Positions 23,882 through 33,231 are shown, counted from the stretch's first letter. The stretch is DNA of 64,000 bases from Alkalihalobacterium elongatum (GCF_019024285.1 NZ_WMKZ01000009.1:1-64000), one strand, 5' to 3'. The notes: a model not told the origin generated them from the sequence alone. Made by a program: numbers and translations.

Positions 23882-25624
23882 ATGCCATCTAATGAAAAGA
23901 AACGTTATTCTAATAAAAATACCTTTCGTAAGTTTATATATATTGGCTTTATCCTAGTATTATTAATCATTCTTGGGAGTTCGATACTAGCAATCTATCC
24001 TTTACCTTCAAAAGAAAAAGTAGATTACTTTCATTCAGAAAAACCGATTATTTTCAAAAATGAAGTTATTGAAGGTGAGACGCTTCTTGTCGAAAACCAA
24101 TTTTATGTTAGTTTACAGTTCTTTATGGAGTATATCGACCAGAATGTTTTTTTTGATCAAACATCTATGTCAATTATTATTACAACAGAGGATAAAGTTC
24201 TCCAAATTCCAGAGGAAGAGTTGTCTATTTTCATCAATGAAGAAGCTTTCTCGTTTGAATTACCTCTGTTGACTTTAAATGAAGAGGATTACTATGTAAG
24301 TCTTGAGTTATTAAAAATGATTTATGCATTAGATATTAATGTAGTTGATGATACAAATGCGCTATTTATTCGTGAAGACGGGGAAGAAGTACAATTGGGG
24401 ACTGTAAATGGTTCAATTAAAGAGCATGAAGCTCGTTTACGAGAGAAAGAGACAGTTACAAGTCCCTATATAGCTGAAGTAAATAAAGAAGAACGAGTAA
24501 TTGTGGAGCAGGATAAGGGGGATTACCTCTATGTCCGAAAGTTAAATGGAATGGCAGGGTTTCTAAAAAGTAAGCATGTCACAGTAGACCCCGAGCCAGG
24601 GCGCATTGAAGTAGTATTGGAAAGAAAAGAAAATATTGCGTTACCTAAGATTGTTGGTCCTATTAATCTAACATGGGAAGCTGTGTACACGGAAACCCCT
24701 AGTTCAAACACATTCCCAGAATTACCTGGGGTTAATGTCGTTTCACCAACATGGTTTAAACTCAAAAACGCTGAAGGAGATATTTCAAATATTGGTTCAA
24801 CAGAGTACATGGAATGGGCCAGAGAAAAAGACTTTCAAGTGTGGGGGTTATTTTCTAATGATTTTGACCCTGATTTAACGAGTAAAGCGCTCGAGAGTTT
24901 TGAGACGCGTCAAAAAATGATTCGTCAGCTCCTTTATTATAGCCAATTGTATGATCTCGACGGTATTAACGTTGACTTTGAAAATGTGTTTTTTCAAGAT
25001 AAAGAATTGGTTACGCAATTTATGAGGGAGCTTACTCCTTATTTGCATCGTGCGGGATTAATTGTTTCGATGGATATTACTTTTATTTCTGCAAGTGAAA
25101 ATTGGTCTATGTTTTACGATAGAATTGCGTTATCAAAGATCGTTGATTATATGATTGTCATGGCATATGATGAGCATTGGGCCACATCTCCCCAATCAGG
25201 AAGTGTTGCTAGTCTACCTTGGGTTGAACAAAATGTTGCTCGTTTACTTGATGAAGTACCTAATGAAAAGCTTGTGCTCGGTATCCCAATGTATACGAGA
25301 CTTTGGACCGAACAAACAACAGATGGTGGGAATGTTGAAGTGTCTTCTCAAGCATTTTCTATGGATGAGGTAAATGAATGGATAGAAGCTCGGCAATTAA
25401 CACCACTTTATGATAAAGCAAGTGGTCAAAACTATGTCGAATATACGGATGAAACTGAGAAGGTGACGTACAAGATTTGGATAGAAGATGAAATGTCTAT
25501 TGAACAAAGGATTGCGATTAGTAAGGACTACAAACTAGCAGGTGTTGCAAGTTGGGCAAGGCACTTTGCCAATGATGATGCTTGGAAGCATTTAAATAAA
25601 GTACTTCACGGTAACGAAAAATAA
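23882..25624 (+). CDS. Membrane-anchored GH18 family glycosidase with stalk and SH3 domains
   Basis: 580 aa. Order: a basic start, one membrane anchor (about residues 17-36), a stalk region to about 185, an SH3-type domain (residues 200-235, ending MAGFLKSKHVTV), then a GH18 barrel from about 250 to the end. The GH18 catalytic motif is D358-L-D-G-I-N-V-D-F-E367, with E367 as acid. The architecture is that of Bacillus spore/cell-wall GH18 enzymes such as YvbX or YdhD, probably acting on peptidoglycan or cortex sugars outside the membrane. The ribosome site AGAGGGAG precedes ATG. Confidence 0.87.
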   Translation: MPSNEKKRYSNKNTFRKFIYIGFILVLLIILGSSILAIYPLPSKEKVDYFHSEKPIIFKNEVIEGETLLVENQFYVSLQFFMEYIDQNVFFDQTSMSIIITTEDKVLQIPEEELSIFINEEAFSFELPLLTLNEEDYYVSLELLKMIYALDINVVDDTNALFIREDGEEVQLGTVNGSIKEHEARLREKETVTSPYIAEVNKEERVIVEQDKGDYLYVRKLNGMAGFLKSKHVTVDPEPGRIEVVLERKENIALPKIVGPINLTWEAVYTETPSSNTFPELPGVNVVSPTWFKLKNAEGDISNIGSTEYMEWAREKDFQVWGLFSNDFDPDLTSKALESFETRQKMIRQLLYYSQLYDLDGINVDFENVFFQDKELVTQFMRELTPYLHRAGLIVSMDITFISASENWSMFYDRIALSKIVDYMIVMAYDEHWATSPQSGSVASLPWVEQNVARLLDEVPNEKLVLGIPMYTRLWTEQTTDGGNVEVSSQAFSMDEVNEWIEARQLTPLYDKASGQNYVEYTDETEKVTYKIWIEDEMSIEQRIAISKDYKLAGVASWARHFANDDAWKHLNKVLHGNEK

Positions 25625-25641
25625 ATATTAAAAATGGTTAG

Positions 25642-25677
25642 ACGGGATTACTGCAAGAGCGGTAATTCCGTTTTTTC
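25642..25677 (+). terminator. Terminator after the GH18 gene
   Basis: A 13-bp stem with two G-T pairs (25642-25654 with 25659-25671), four-base loop, then T6. Confidence 0.85.
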
Positions 25678-25808
25678 ATTTACAGAGCCTATGTCTAGTA
25701 AAAATTTTAAAAGTTTAAAATGGTAGTATATCTTTGAGTGGTTCGTCCAAGCTATTGGAAATTTTTTGAATAATGTAGTATTAGAAAACGAAAAGGAGGT
25801 TTTAAATA

Positions 25809-26621
25809 ATGTCTGACAAAAAAAGTAGTCACAAGAGTAATAAGGTAGAACCCGCCCCCCCATACTTTAACTATAAGCCATACAAAGAGAGAAATGCGGT
25901 TTCTCCTAAAGTAAGTAATCGTCCTGTCGAGCCGGATGTCACGCTAGGTCCAACAACTGTAAAGGTGCCTGTAGTTCTTGCTGAAACGGTGGTTCAAATC
26001 GATCTAAACCCAACTATTAAATTTCCAGAACCAGTACTAGAAATTAAAGCCATTAGAAAAAATCTTAAAATAACACAATGCCGTCTATTATTACCAACAA
26101 ATAAGCTATTTATTACTGGCTTTGTCCGAAAAAATATTCAATATGCTACACCACACTTTGGTACAAAAGATGCTGTTATATCAAATATTCGTTCTTTAAC
26201 AATCGATATCCCATTTAAAACAGTAACAGAAATAGATTATATTAATAAACCAAAATTTGATCTTGCACCGCCAACACAAAGATCATCTTACTTTATGAAG
26301 TCTCAACTCCCTGATGGGTTTGCTTCAAAAGACCATTTATTATCCGCTGATCTTTCTCAATTTGATCAATTTAGTGGTGAAGAGTTTAATGAAGTTCCTT
26401 TCTGTGAGCTAATTTCCAGTCGTTTTTATGAGTACGATGAAGCATTAGATCGAAAAATGGGTAGAGTGTATGATGAAAAAGGTAAGTCCATCGATGCTCC
26501 ATTTGAAGAAGGCACATTCACAGAAGTAGAAGAGAAAATGGTAGTAGAAGTAAAAATAAAAGTGTTACAAAAACAACAGGTTAATGTGAAGTCTGAAAAA
26601 CATGATGGTTATCATTATTAA
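25809..26621 (+). CDS. Probable spore-coat-type protein with SPOCS/DUF3794-like domain
   Basis: 270 aa, no signal peptide or membrane segment. After a basic, proline-rich start, residues 55-130 resemble a DUF3794/SPOCS module: VKVPVVLAETVVQIDL, LEIKAIRKNLKITQCRL, then LFITGFVRKNIQYATP. Such modules occur in spore morphogenetic and exosporium proteins (SafA/SipL partners, CsxC type). The C-terminal half is charged and ends in a beta-like segment (EKMVVEVKIKVLQKQQ) and a His/Tyr tail. AAAGGAGG precedes ATG. The family assignment is moderate; a spore role is inferred. Confidence 0.6.
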   Translation: MSDKKSSHKSNKVEPAPPYFNYKPYKERNAVSPKVSNRPVEPDVTLGPTTVKVPVVLAETVVQIDLNPTIKFPEPVLEIKAIRKNLKITQCRLLLPTNKLFITGFVRKNIQYATPHFGTKDAVISNIRSLTIDIPFKTVTEIDYINKPKFDLAPPTQRSSYFMKSQLPDGFASKDHLLSADLSQFDQFSGEEFNEVPFCELISSRFYEYDEALDRKMGRVYDEKGKSIDAPFEEGTFTEVEEKMVVEVKIKVLQKQQVNVKSEKHDGYHY

Positions 26622-26630
26622 TGTTAACCG

Positions 26631-26668
26631 ATAAAGGTGGTTGAGAGCAATTTCTCAACCACCTTTAT
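26631..26668. terminator. Terminator shared by convergent genes
   Basis: A 16-bp perfect stem, 26631-26646 with 26653-26668, centred between the coat-type gene and the convergent DUF4003 gene. Confidence 0.85.
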
Positions 26669-26669
26669 A

Positions 26670-27662
26670 TTAAGTATTGTTAGAATTGGTAGTAACAGAC
26701 ACACTAGCAACTGCTGCTATCATCGCTGCTTGTTGAGCTTGCATTAGAGCCTCAAATGTAGTAAAAATCCCTGTTTCTAATATCATCGACTCTTTCATTT
26801 TATCTGTCATTAGGAAGTTAACGGCCATAATAAAGTTCATATCTTTATACCATTTAAATGCTTTTTCATTATTTAATTGTTCTTCAAGCTCCAGTACTAG
26901 ATCAATCTGGCTAATACCATCCTCAAGTAAAGCTAGAAGGCCAACTTCTGGAAAGTGCATCGTTTTTAATCTCCTTTTAGATTCCTTAAACTTTTCAAGG
27001 ATATTTAAGGAACGTTCAATAAGAACTTTTGGTTTTTCATCAAATTGCAATGATAAAATGTGGCTAAGGAATTGAAGGTCATTTCCTTTTCTAAAACCAT
27101 TTTTAGAGAGCTCATTATAATACGTTTCTGTTAGGTCTAGAAGTTTTTGCTTGTCAGTATCTACTTTCGCTAGTAAGACGGCTAATGGGTAATCTGCTGT
27201 AGATGTGAGGAAGAAGTGTTGAGCCTTCATTCCTTTATATATGGCTAGTGCGCTCTCAATACTTTCTTGATGATCACTTTCGTCTGGGTCATTTGTAAGT
27301 AGGACCATCGCTGCAATATAAGAAAATGGACTACGGCTAAAACCACCTTGAATTAATCGTTCATATAAATCAATAAATTCTTGAAATTTTTCTTTAGGGT
27401 TTTCGAATCGAACATCAAGCATGGCGGCAATCGTGAAGCGTTGATAACCTCTTAGTGTGGAGAGCATTCCGACTTGAGTTTTAATATACTCACTTAGTTC
27501 AGTGAAACGGGTAATATTCAGTGGTTTGTTATTTACCACATAAATCGAGGCAATCATCATTAATGTTTTATCAGAAACTCTCCACTTTAGTTCTTTTTTC
27601 AACTGATGATAACCATCTATGTACTGCGTCATTTTTTGTTGTAGTGGTTCCTGTAACATCAT
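26670..27662 (-). CDS. DUF4003 family protein
   Basis: About 330 aa, helical and soluble until a hydrophobic, alanine-rich C-terminus (QAQQAAMIAAVASVSV). The sequence (LQEPLQQKMTQYIDGYHQLK, SIYVVNNKPL, GFSRSPFSYIAAMVLL) matches my recollection of the DUF4003 family of Firmicutes, with no known role. The frame is open from 27677; ATG at 27662 or the adjacent 27659 follows AAGAAGTGA and is preferred, though the choice is not certain. Confidence 0.65.
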   Translation of the reverse strand: MMLQEPLQQKMTQYIDGYHQLKKELKWRVSDKTLMMIASIYVVNNKPLNITRFTELSEYIKTQVGMLSTLRGYQRFTIAAMLDVRFENPKEKFQEFIDLYERLIQGGFSRSPFSYIAAMVLLTNDPDESDHQESIESALAIYKGMKAQHFFLTSTADYPLAVLLAKVDTDKQKLLDLTETYYNELSKNGFRKGNDLQFLSHILSLQFDEKPKVLIERSLNILEKFKESKRRLKTMHFPEVGLLALLEDGISQIDLVLELEEQLNNEKAFKWYKDMNFIMAVNFLMTDKMKESMILETGIFTTFEALMQAQQAAMIAAVASVSVTTNSNNT

Positions 27663-27831
27663 AATCACTTCTTTCATTTTAACTTTACTTTAATTTACAT
27701 TAATAAGAGTAAGTGGTTTCACGGTATTTTCTCATATATTCTGATCGTGGGGTCATTTTATTAAACCATTATTAGTCTATCCTAATTTATTTTCAATCAT
27801 TGGAGAATTTAATTACGGGAGATAAAAAAAT

Positions 27832-27899
27832 TTGGACCGTTAGCTAAGCGAATGATTGGTTTTCACGCCACAAAGTTTACGAAAACAGCCTTTTGAATA
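27832..27899 (+). repeat. Dispersed repeat, copy A (about 68 bp)
   Basis: TTGGACCGTTA, AAGCG, TTGG-TTTTCACGC and CTTTTGAATA blocks occur in the same order as in copy B (43816-43876); copy A has about ten extra bases before the last block. It lies between the DUF4003 gene and a hypothetical gene, both on the minus strand. Confidence 0.7.
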
Positions 27900-27902
27900 G
27901 AG

Positions 27903-27935
27903 CAAAAAAAAGACTGATTAAAATTTAATCAGTCT
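27903..27935 (-). terminator. Terminator of the 111-aa hypothetical gene
   Basis: A near-perfect palindrome (AGACTGATTAAA at 27911-27922 with 27924-27935) is followed, on the minus strand, by a run of eight T. The stem includes the stop codon of the gene. Confidence 0.85.
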
Positions 27936-28264
27936 CTTACATGTACGGGCTTTTTAAATGGAACAATGTTAGTAAAGTGCTGAAAATCTCTTAGCTCTTC
28001 CTCTATCTTTATTAGTTTTATTATATCAGCAAACGTTTTAATACTTTTCATGACATCGATAAATTGCTCGGTAAAAGACTGATTTTCAAGTGATGCGCGC
28101 AAGTGAGTATTTAACGTTAACCAATCAAAACTTTGGGTTTGATATTCTTTTGTATCGCTCCATAAAATGTATTGGTAGCAAATGGGCGATAGGGTAAAGC
28201 TATTTTGGTCCTCTTCAAGAAATTGCTTACTCCATTTCACAGCTAGCGCTTTTTCTTCAATCAT
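27929..28264 (-). CDS. Hypothetical protein, 111 aa
   Basis: Soluble, mixed-charge protein starting MIEEKALAVKWSKQFLEE and ending in HVRD. It has no recognisable motif and no family I can name. It has its own terminator overlapping the stop codon. A TTGTGACT stretch before ATG is a weak ribosome site. The aromatic-rich centre (YQYILWSDTKEYQTQSFDWL) and acidic helix (IKIEEELRDFQ) suggest a small folded domain. Confidence 0.6.
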   Translation of the reverse strand: MIEEKALAVKWSKQFLEEDQNSFTLSPICYQYILWSDTKEYQTQSFDWLTLNTHLRASLENQSFTEQFIDVMKSIKTFADIIKLIKIEEELRDFQHFTNIVPFKKPVHVRD

Positions 28265-28430
28265 AAGTCACAATCCTTATCTACTAATGTATTCTACTAT
28301 TATAGTAAATTGCCAATCGATATACTACTTGATAAGTTTGGTAACGAGGACTTATACCGTTGAAATTAACCTAACTACTACTAGGAAGTAACAATTAGGA
28401 TCAAACTCCATCACTAAATGAAGTTTCGCT

Positions 28431-28925
28431 TTATAAAAAGTTCTCAGCTTTTAATTTATTAATTACGAGGCCATCAGTTTCGAAGGCTAATTCTGGTATA
28501 TCTTCAAAAGCAAAGTAATCGACTTCACTTAAATCATCGTTAGCCTTTAATTCACCAGCAATAACCTCGGCAAGAAACCATATCCCTACAGTATGTTGTG
28601 CGGGGTTATGGAAATTGGAGTGTACTTCATATACTTGTTTAATTCCGACATGTAATCCAGTTTCTTCAAAAAATTCTCTTTGAGCTGCAAAACGCACGTC
28701 CTCGTCATATTCAACATAACCACATGGAATGCACCACTTATCTTTAAAGCTTATGTTGCGTTTTCCAAGGAGAACCTTTTTATCTTTAATAACAATAGCA
28801 GCAACACCAACGATTGGATTTTGATAAAAAATGAATCCACAATCTGTACATTTTGGTTGATTGATTTTTTTCGGGTGATTTACACCTAATTTTCCGCCAC
28901 ACTTTGGGCAAAAATGGTAGCGCAT
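28431..28925 (-). CDS. Nudix hydrolase with N-terminal zinc ribbon
   Basis: 164 aa. A zinc ribbon at residues 6-29 (CPKCGG and CTDCGF) precedes a Nudix domain with the full box: GYVEYDEDVRFAAQREFFEE followed by TGL. The ribbon-Nudix order is that of NudC/ADP-ribose-type hydrolases, which split nucleoside diphosphates linked to another group; the substrate is undetermined. ATG follows TTGGAGGT. It is a single gene. Confidence 0.9.
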   Translation of the reverse strand: MRYHFCPKCGGKLGVNHPKKINQPKCTDCGFIFYQNPIVGVAAIVIKDKKVLLGKRNISFKDKWCIPCGYVEYDEDVRFAAQREFFEETGLHVGIKQVYEVHSNFHNPAQHTVGIWFLAEVIAGELKANDDLSEVDYFAFEDIPELAFETDGLVINKLKAENFL

Positions 28926-29042
28926 TTTTTTACCTCCAATTAAATAAAAAATGTGAGGGTTTATCCTTCTTTCATAATTATTGAAGTATCTCCTTAATAA
29001 TAGGGCAAACTAATTTAAAATTTGATGGAGAGTGAAGATAAA

Positions 29043-29309
29043 ATGTCTTATGTCAATGGTCAGATTATATGTGGAGAGTTTGATAAAGACTTAAATGAAT
29101 TCGCAGTACATTCTGTCAAACACCATTTAACAGAAACAAGTCTCAAACACAGTCAAATTGCCCAATTATGTAATTACTTAAAAAAACACAAGGATGAAGC
29201 TAGCGGCCAGATCATTAGTCTTTATGATCAAATGCTTATTCCTTTATCGATCGAGGAGATGAAAGCAATTTTACAGGATTTAGAGCAAATTCAGAATATG
29301 TATCAGTAA
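29043..29309 (+). CDS. Hypothetical protein, 88 aa
   Basis: Soluble and helical; starts MSYVNGQIICGEFDKDLNEF, with a central SQIAQLCNYLKKHKDEASGQ and an acidic C-terminal helix (IEEMKAILQDLEQIQNMY). No family recognised. TTG at 29022 opens the frame, but ATG at 29043 has the ribosome site GGAGAGTGA and is chosen. It converges on the next small gene. Confidence 0.6.
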   Translation: MSYVNGQIICGEFDKDLNEFAVHSVKHHLTETSLKHSQIAQLCNYLKKHKDEASGQIISLYDQMLIPLSIEEMKAILQDLEQIQNMYQ

Positions 29310-29358
29310 ATAAACGAATCGCATTCTATCTGTGTAAAAATCCTAAGAAAACTTCACG

Positions 29359-29661
29359 TTATTGCTTGTTTCGTTTAGCTATTTCTTCAGCAACGATAAA
29401 TGCAAGATCATCATTTCCAAAGAGGGAAAGGACACCTAGGACAGTGTTATCAGGAATTGGACCTGCTTCTTCTTTTGAGACTGTCAAACTTAAAGCTTGT
29501 TGTAAAGCAGGATTACTTAATTGATTAGGGTATGCTCGTAAGTATAGTTCCTCTGGGTATAAATCATGATTTATACACCATTGGGCAAAAACGAGGACCA
29601 TCATTTGTTCATCTTGTTGAAAGTTTTGGATAATCTGTTCTTCTAATTGCTTTTTGCTCAT
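29359..29661 (-). CDS. Hypothetical protein, 100 aa
   Basis: Soluble protein starting MSKKQLEEQIIQNFQQDEQM, with a conserved-looking core (FAQWCINHDLYPEELYLRAY) and C-terminal helix (FIVAEEIAKRNKQ). I do not recognise a family. ATG at 29661 is preceded by AAGGAG. It converges on the 88-aa gene and diverges from the helicase gene. Confidence 0.65.
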   Translation of the reverse strand: MSKKQLEEQIIQNFQQDEQMMVLVFAQWCINHDLYPEELYLRAYPNQLSNPALQQALSLTVSKEEAGPIPDNTVLGVLSLFGNDDLAFIVAEEIAKRNKQ

Positions 29662-29842
29662 TGAAAATTCTCCTTAATAACAGTATGGTTAATATATTAT
29701 AACAAATAATCTCGAGCATACTAGTAACACATAAAACACTTTGTAAAAACAAAAAAAGTTACACAGTAATAATGAACAATAATTCTATTGAGAAGTAAAT
29801 TATACATAATGTTCTCTTTACCAATAGGAAGGGGTGCTTATA

Positions 29843-32404
29843 ATGAGTAAGTTAACCGCACTATACCCTCAAGCCATAGAACATACGAAAATGAAAATTT
29901 ATGAGGACATTGACCATTACTTAGAGGTAAAAGAGTCAATGCCCACATATGAACAATATATTATTGACCGTCGACACTATATTGAACAAATCTGGATTAA
30001 TGTCTGGCTTACAAAAGTTACAAACGATGTACCAAAAAGAGAAAAAAAAGCGTTTTTAAATGAAAGCGGGTATGAAGTAGAAGGGGTAGATCGAAAGCTC
30101 ATTAACCGTTTATTTAGAAATGAAATGAGGACTTTTGAACCGTTCGATACACTTTCATGGATTGAAGATACTTTTTCTGGAGATGATCAAGGGTGGGAAG
30201 AGCGTTATCAACTTGTTCGCGAACAATATCTAAAGAGAAAAGAAGAAGAATTACAAGCAGAAAAAAGAAGTAGCATTAAAGAAAATATTGAAGCCTTTGC
30301 TCAACATATAATTGAAGAGGAATATGAGCATTTCTATCTTTATGTAAGGTATCATGTAGCCAAACAATTAGCGGATGACTTTGAAAATAATCAAAAATAT
30401 CCTGCAATTGCTCCTTTTAAAATCGAAGAACGGCTAGTTGAAGAAGGTTCTTTTGACACAGCTAATTATTCAACATTAGCTACCTTCTTTGATGAGTTGA
30501 CAGGTGCTGTTCACAAAAAGTTTCATTGGGAGTATGAAACATACTTTTATGCATACGAGAAATTAATATCCGAATATCTTCCCAATTTAGTAGCGCGGAA
30601 TTTAATGGATCAATTACCACCATCGCTCACAGACCAATACGCTATAGAATTTAATAGAGAATTATCCCAAAGGTCATTACGAAAATTGTTAACCATTTAT
30701 ATAAATACACTTGAAAGTGATTTTTTCAAAAGGATCCAAGAAGAATACGTATCTGATTTAATTGAACTAGCAGCAATACCGTTTACTCTTGAACGTCATG
30801 GTGCAATATATGAGCAAGATCTTGAAGATCGTGAACGTAAAAAGGCGGAAGAATTAGCCGAAATTGAACGCAAAAAAGCGATGGAAGAACGGATGCTAGA
30901 AGATATTTTCGGACGAGAATATCGACCATCGATTGGACGTAACATCCAGTATGTGTTGCATATAGGTGAAACGAATACTGGGAAAACCCACCATGCACTT
31001 GAACGAATGAAGGAAGCAAATAGCGGTTTATATTTAGCACCACTACGATTATTAGCTCTCGAAGTTTTTGATAAATTAAATCATGAAGGTGTTCCTTGTT
31101 CCCTAAAAACAGGGGAAGAAGAAAAAGAGATGGAAGGAGCTTCTCACATCTCTTGTACAGTTGAAATGTTCCACGAAAAAGAGTTCTACGATATTGTTGT
31201 CATCGACGAAGCACAAATGATTGCTGATAATGATCGTGGCTTCTCATGGTTTAAGGCAATTACAAAAGCGAATGCAAAAGAAGTCCATATTATCGGGAGT
31301 AATAATGCAGAATCGATGATTGTCGAATTACTAGGGGATTCGGATATCGAAATATATAAGTATTACCGAGAAATTCCTCTTGAGGTTGAGTCTAAAGAAT
31401 TTAGCATGAAGCACACTCGAAAAGGAGATGCGCTCGTCTGTTTTTCACGGCGTCGAGTTCTTGAAACTGCTTCTCGGTTACAAAACAGCGGTCACTCTGT
31501 CAGTATGATTTACGGAAGCATGCCTCCTGAAACGCGTAAAAAACAAATGCAACGATTTATTGACGGAGAAACAAATGTTATTGTAGCAACTGATGCCATC
31601 GGAATGGGGTTAAATCTCCCGATACGACGTATTGTCTTTTTAGAAAATGAAAAGTTTGATGGGACAAGAAGGCGCCGGTTAACTTCTCAAGAAGTAAAAC
31701 AAATTGCAGGGCGTGCAGGACGTAAAGGTATATATGATGTTGGAAAGGTTGCTTTTACGAAAGATATCAAACGGATGAAACGTTTACTAAATCAGGAAGA
31801 TGAACTGGTGTCAACTTTCGCTATCGCACCTACCAATGCCGTGTTTGAAAGGTTTCAGAAGTACTACCGTGATCTCGGAACCTTCTTTGAGCTTTGGAAT
31901 AAGTTTGAAAGTCCAAAAGGTACGAAGAAGGCAACACTTTCAGAGGAAAGAGAGTTATATACGATGGTCCGTGGTACACAAATCGAGGCACGCTTATCAA
32001 TGATGGATCTATATGGGTTCTTGCATTTACCTTTTTCGACGAACGAACCTCTACTGACAAAACAGTGGCGACAAGCCATGTCAGCTATAATAAAAGGTGA
32101 AGAACTACCAGAGCCAATCATAAAAAAAGGAAGTCTTGAGGAAGTAGAGCTCTCTTATAAAGCAGTTGGTTTACATTTATTATTCTTGTATCGTCTTGAT
32201 CGCCGTACAGAAGCTTTATACTGGGAGCGAGTTCGAGAGGAGATTAGTGATGACGTTCATGAACGCTTAAAAACAGACGTTCGAAATATGAGTAAAAAGT
32301 GTAAAGCTTGTGGAACTAAGCTTGATTTGGACTTTGCGTTTCCGATCTGTGAAGACTGCTACGCTTCAAGACAAAAAAAATACGATTATTATTATGAATA
32401 TTAA
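29843..32404 (+). CDS. Suv3-like superfamily 2 helicase
   Basis: About 853 aa. The N-terminal 350 residues are helical and unassigned, with a charged coiled stretch (EDRERKKAEELAEIERKKAM). Then the Suv3/Ski2-type core follows: Walker A in HIGETNTGKTHHALERM, LYLAPLRLLALEVFDKL, DEAQ-type box VVIDEAQMI, and the ATDAIGMGLNLPIRRIVF and QIAGRAGRKG motifs. The C-terminus has four cysteines (CKACG and CEDC) that probably bind zinc. By family it would unwind RNA or RNA-DNA duplexes; the bacterial role is unknown. ATG at 29843 is preferred to GTG at 29834, which is part of the ribosome site AAGGGGTG. Confidence 0.88.
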   Translation: MSKLTALYPQAIEHTKMKIYEDIDHYLEVKESMPTYEQYIIDRRHYIEQIWINVWLTKVTNDVPKREKKAFLNESGYEVEGVDRKLINRLFRNEMRTFEPFDTLSWIEDTFSGDDQGWEERYQLVREQYLKRKEEELQAEKRSSIKENIEAFAQHIIEEEYEHFYLYVRYHVAKQLADDFENNQKYPAIAPFKIEERLVEEGSFDTANYSTLATFFDELTGAVHKKFHWEYETYFYAYEKLISEYLPNLVARNLMDQLPPSLTDQYAIEFNRELSQRSLRKLLTIYINTLESDFFKRIQEEYVSDLIELAAIPFTLERHGAIYEQDLEDRERKKAEELAEIERKKAMEERMLEDIFGREYRPSIGRNIQYVLHIGETNTGKTHHALERMKEANSGLYLAPLRLLALEVFDKLNHEGVPCSLKTGEEEKEMEGASHISCTVEMFHEKEFYDIVVIDEAQMIADNDRGFSWFKAITKANAKEVHIIGSNNAESMIVELLGDSDIEIYKYYREIPLEVESKEFSMKHTRKGDALVCFSRRRVLETASRLQNSGHSVSMIYGSMPPETRKKQMQRFIDGETNVIVATDAIGMGLNLPIRRIVFLENEKFDGTRRRRLTSQEVKQIAGRAGRKGIYDVGKVAFTKDIKRMKRLLNQEDELVSTFAIAPTNAVFERFQKYYRDLGTFFELWNKFESPKGTKKATLSEERELYTMVRGTQIEARLSMMDLYGFLHLPFSTNEPLLTKQWRQAMSAIIKGEELPEPIIKKGSLEEVELSYKAVGLHLLFLYRLDRRTEALYWERVREEISDDVHERLKTDVRNMSKKCKACGTKLDLDFAFPICEDCYASRQKKYDYYYEY

Positions 32405-32433
32405 ATAGTTAAGAAAGTGAAAGGTTAAGAACG

Positions 32434-33069
32434 ATGGGGAAAAAGAAAAAAACAAAGAGAAGGTCAATGAGAGGACGGCTATTCTTCATATTTGCCGTTC
32501 TCCTTCTTGTGATGGTCCTACATTATCAAACGGAAATAAAAAGAGGACTTATCCATTTTTCATTTAAAGATAATGCGATCCCAAGTTGTTATATTCCGAT
32601 ATATAAAGAGGCTGCCCAAACGTATTCCATACCGTGGGAATTACTTGCTGCTATACATCGAATTGAAACGAGGTTTTCGACTGTAGATCCAATGGTTAGT
32701 TCAGTTGGAGCACTTGGTCACTTTCAATTTATGCCTCGGACATGGGTTGGCTGGGGGTATCCAGGAACTGACTTAGGAGATATTACTGACGGTGTAGATA
32801 TTACTGATCTCGATTTAATCGTACAGTATGGCGGCTATGGTATTGATGCTTCGGGGAACGGAAAAGCAGATCCTTTTAATGTAGTTGACGCCGCCAATGC
32901 TGCAGCGAAATATTTAGCCGATCACGGTGCAGCGGATGATGATATTCCTAAAGCTATTTTTGCTTATAACCATAGTCAAAAATATGTAGATAAAGTTCTA
33001 CATTATTATGAGCTCTATAACGACGGAGGATACAAAGCGGAAAAGCCGTCTGGATATTGTTTTAAATAA
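32434..33069 (+). CDS. Membrane-anchored lytic transglycosylase
   Basis: 211 aa. A very basic start (KKKKTKRRSMRGR) and one membrane segment (about residues 14-29) anchor the protein with its body outside. The transglycosylase domain shows the catalytic glutamate in AIHRIETRFS, then GALGHFQFMPRTWVGWGYPG and IFAYNHSQKYVDKVLHYYEL. It would cut glycan strands of peptidoglycan to 1,6-anhydro ends. It follows the helicase gene by 29 bases, so both may share a transcript. The ribosome site (AAAGG) is weak. Confidence 0.87.
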   Translation: MGKKKKTKRRSMRGRLFFIFAVLLLVMVLHYQTEIKRGLIHFSFKDNAIPSCYIPIYKEAAQTYSIPWELLAAIHRIETRFSTVDPMVSSVGALGHFQFMPRTWVGWGYPGTDLGDITDGVDITDLDLIVQYGGYGIDASGNGKADPFNVVDAANAAAKYLADHGAADDDIPKAIFAYNHSQKYVDKVLHYYELYNDGGYKAEKPSGYCFK

Positions 33070-33078
33070 AAATAAATA

Positions 33079-33105
33079 GCGAGCACATTATAAAAAAGTG
33101 CTCGC
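33079..33105. terminator. Bidirectional terminator
   Basis: GCGAGCAC (33079-33086) pairs with GTGCTCGC (33098-33105). On the minus strand it is followed by a T-rich tail (TATTTATTTTTATTT), on the plus strand by CTAATTTATT. Confidence 0.75.
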
Positions 33106-33108
33106 CTA

Positions 33109-33231
33109 ATTTATTGCCTTTTGATGAAGATAAGAGGCAACGTCTGTGTGACCCAATTCGTGTGGGCCACAGTAACAACCCGATTGGTTCAACCAATCTT
33201 CAGTGGGGATGAAGGAACCCCCTTGTTTGAT
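33109..33231 (-). other. Multi-hairpin element downstream of the aspartase gene
   Basis: Read on the minus strand, four stems follow one another: GGGG/CCCC (33218-33221 with 33205-33208), GATTGGTT/AACCAATC (33191-33198 with 33182-33189), TGTGGCCCA/TGGGTCACA (33163-33171 with 33147-33155) and TTGCCT/AGGCAA (33135-33140 with 33114-33119), then the terminator. The third stem needs a G-U pair that exists only in minus-strand RNA. In the aspartase frame, 41 sense codons follow its stop up to a TAG at 33106-33108. It may be a structured 3' RNA, or the end of a decayed insertion element; neither is proven. Confidence 0.45.
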
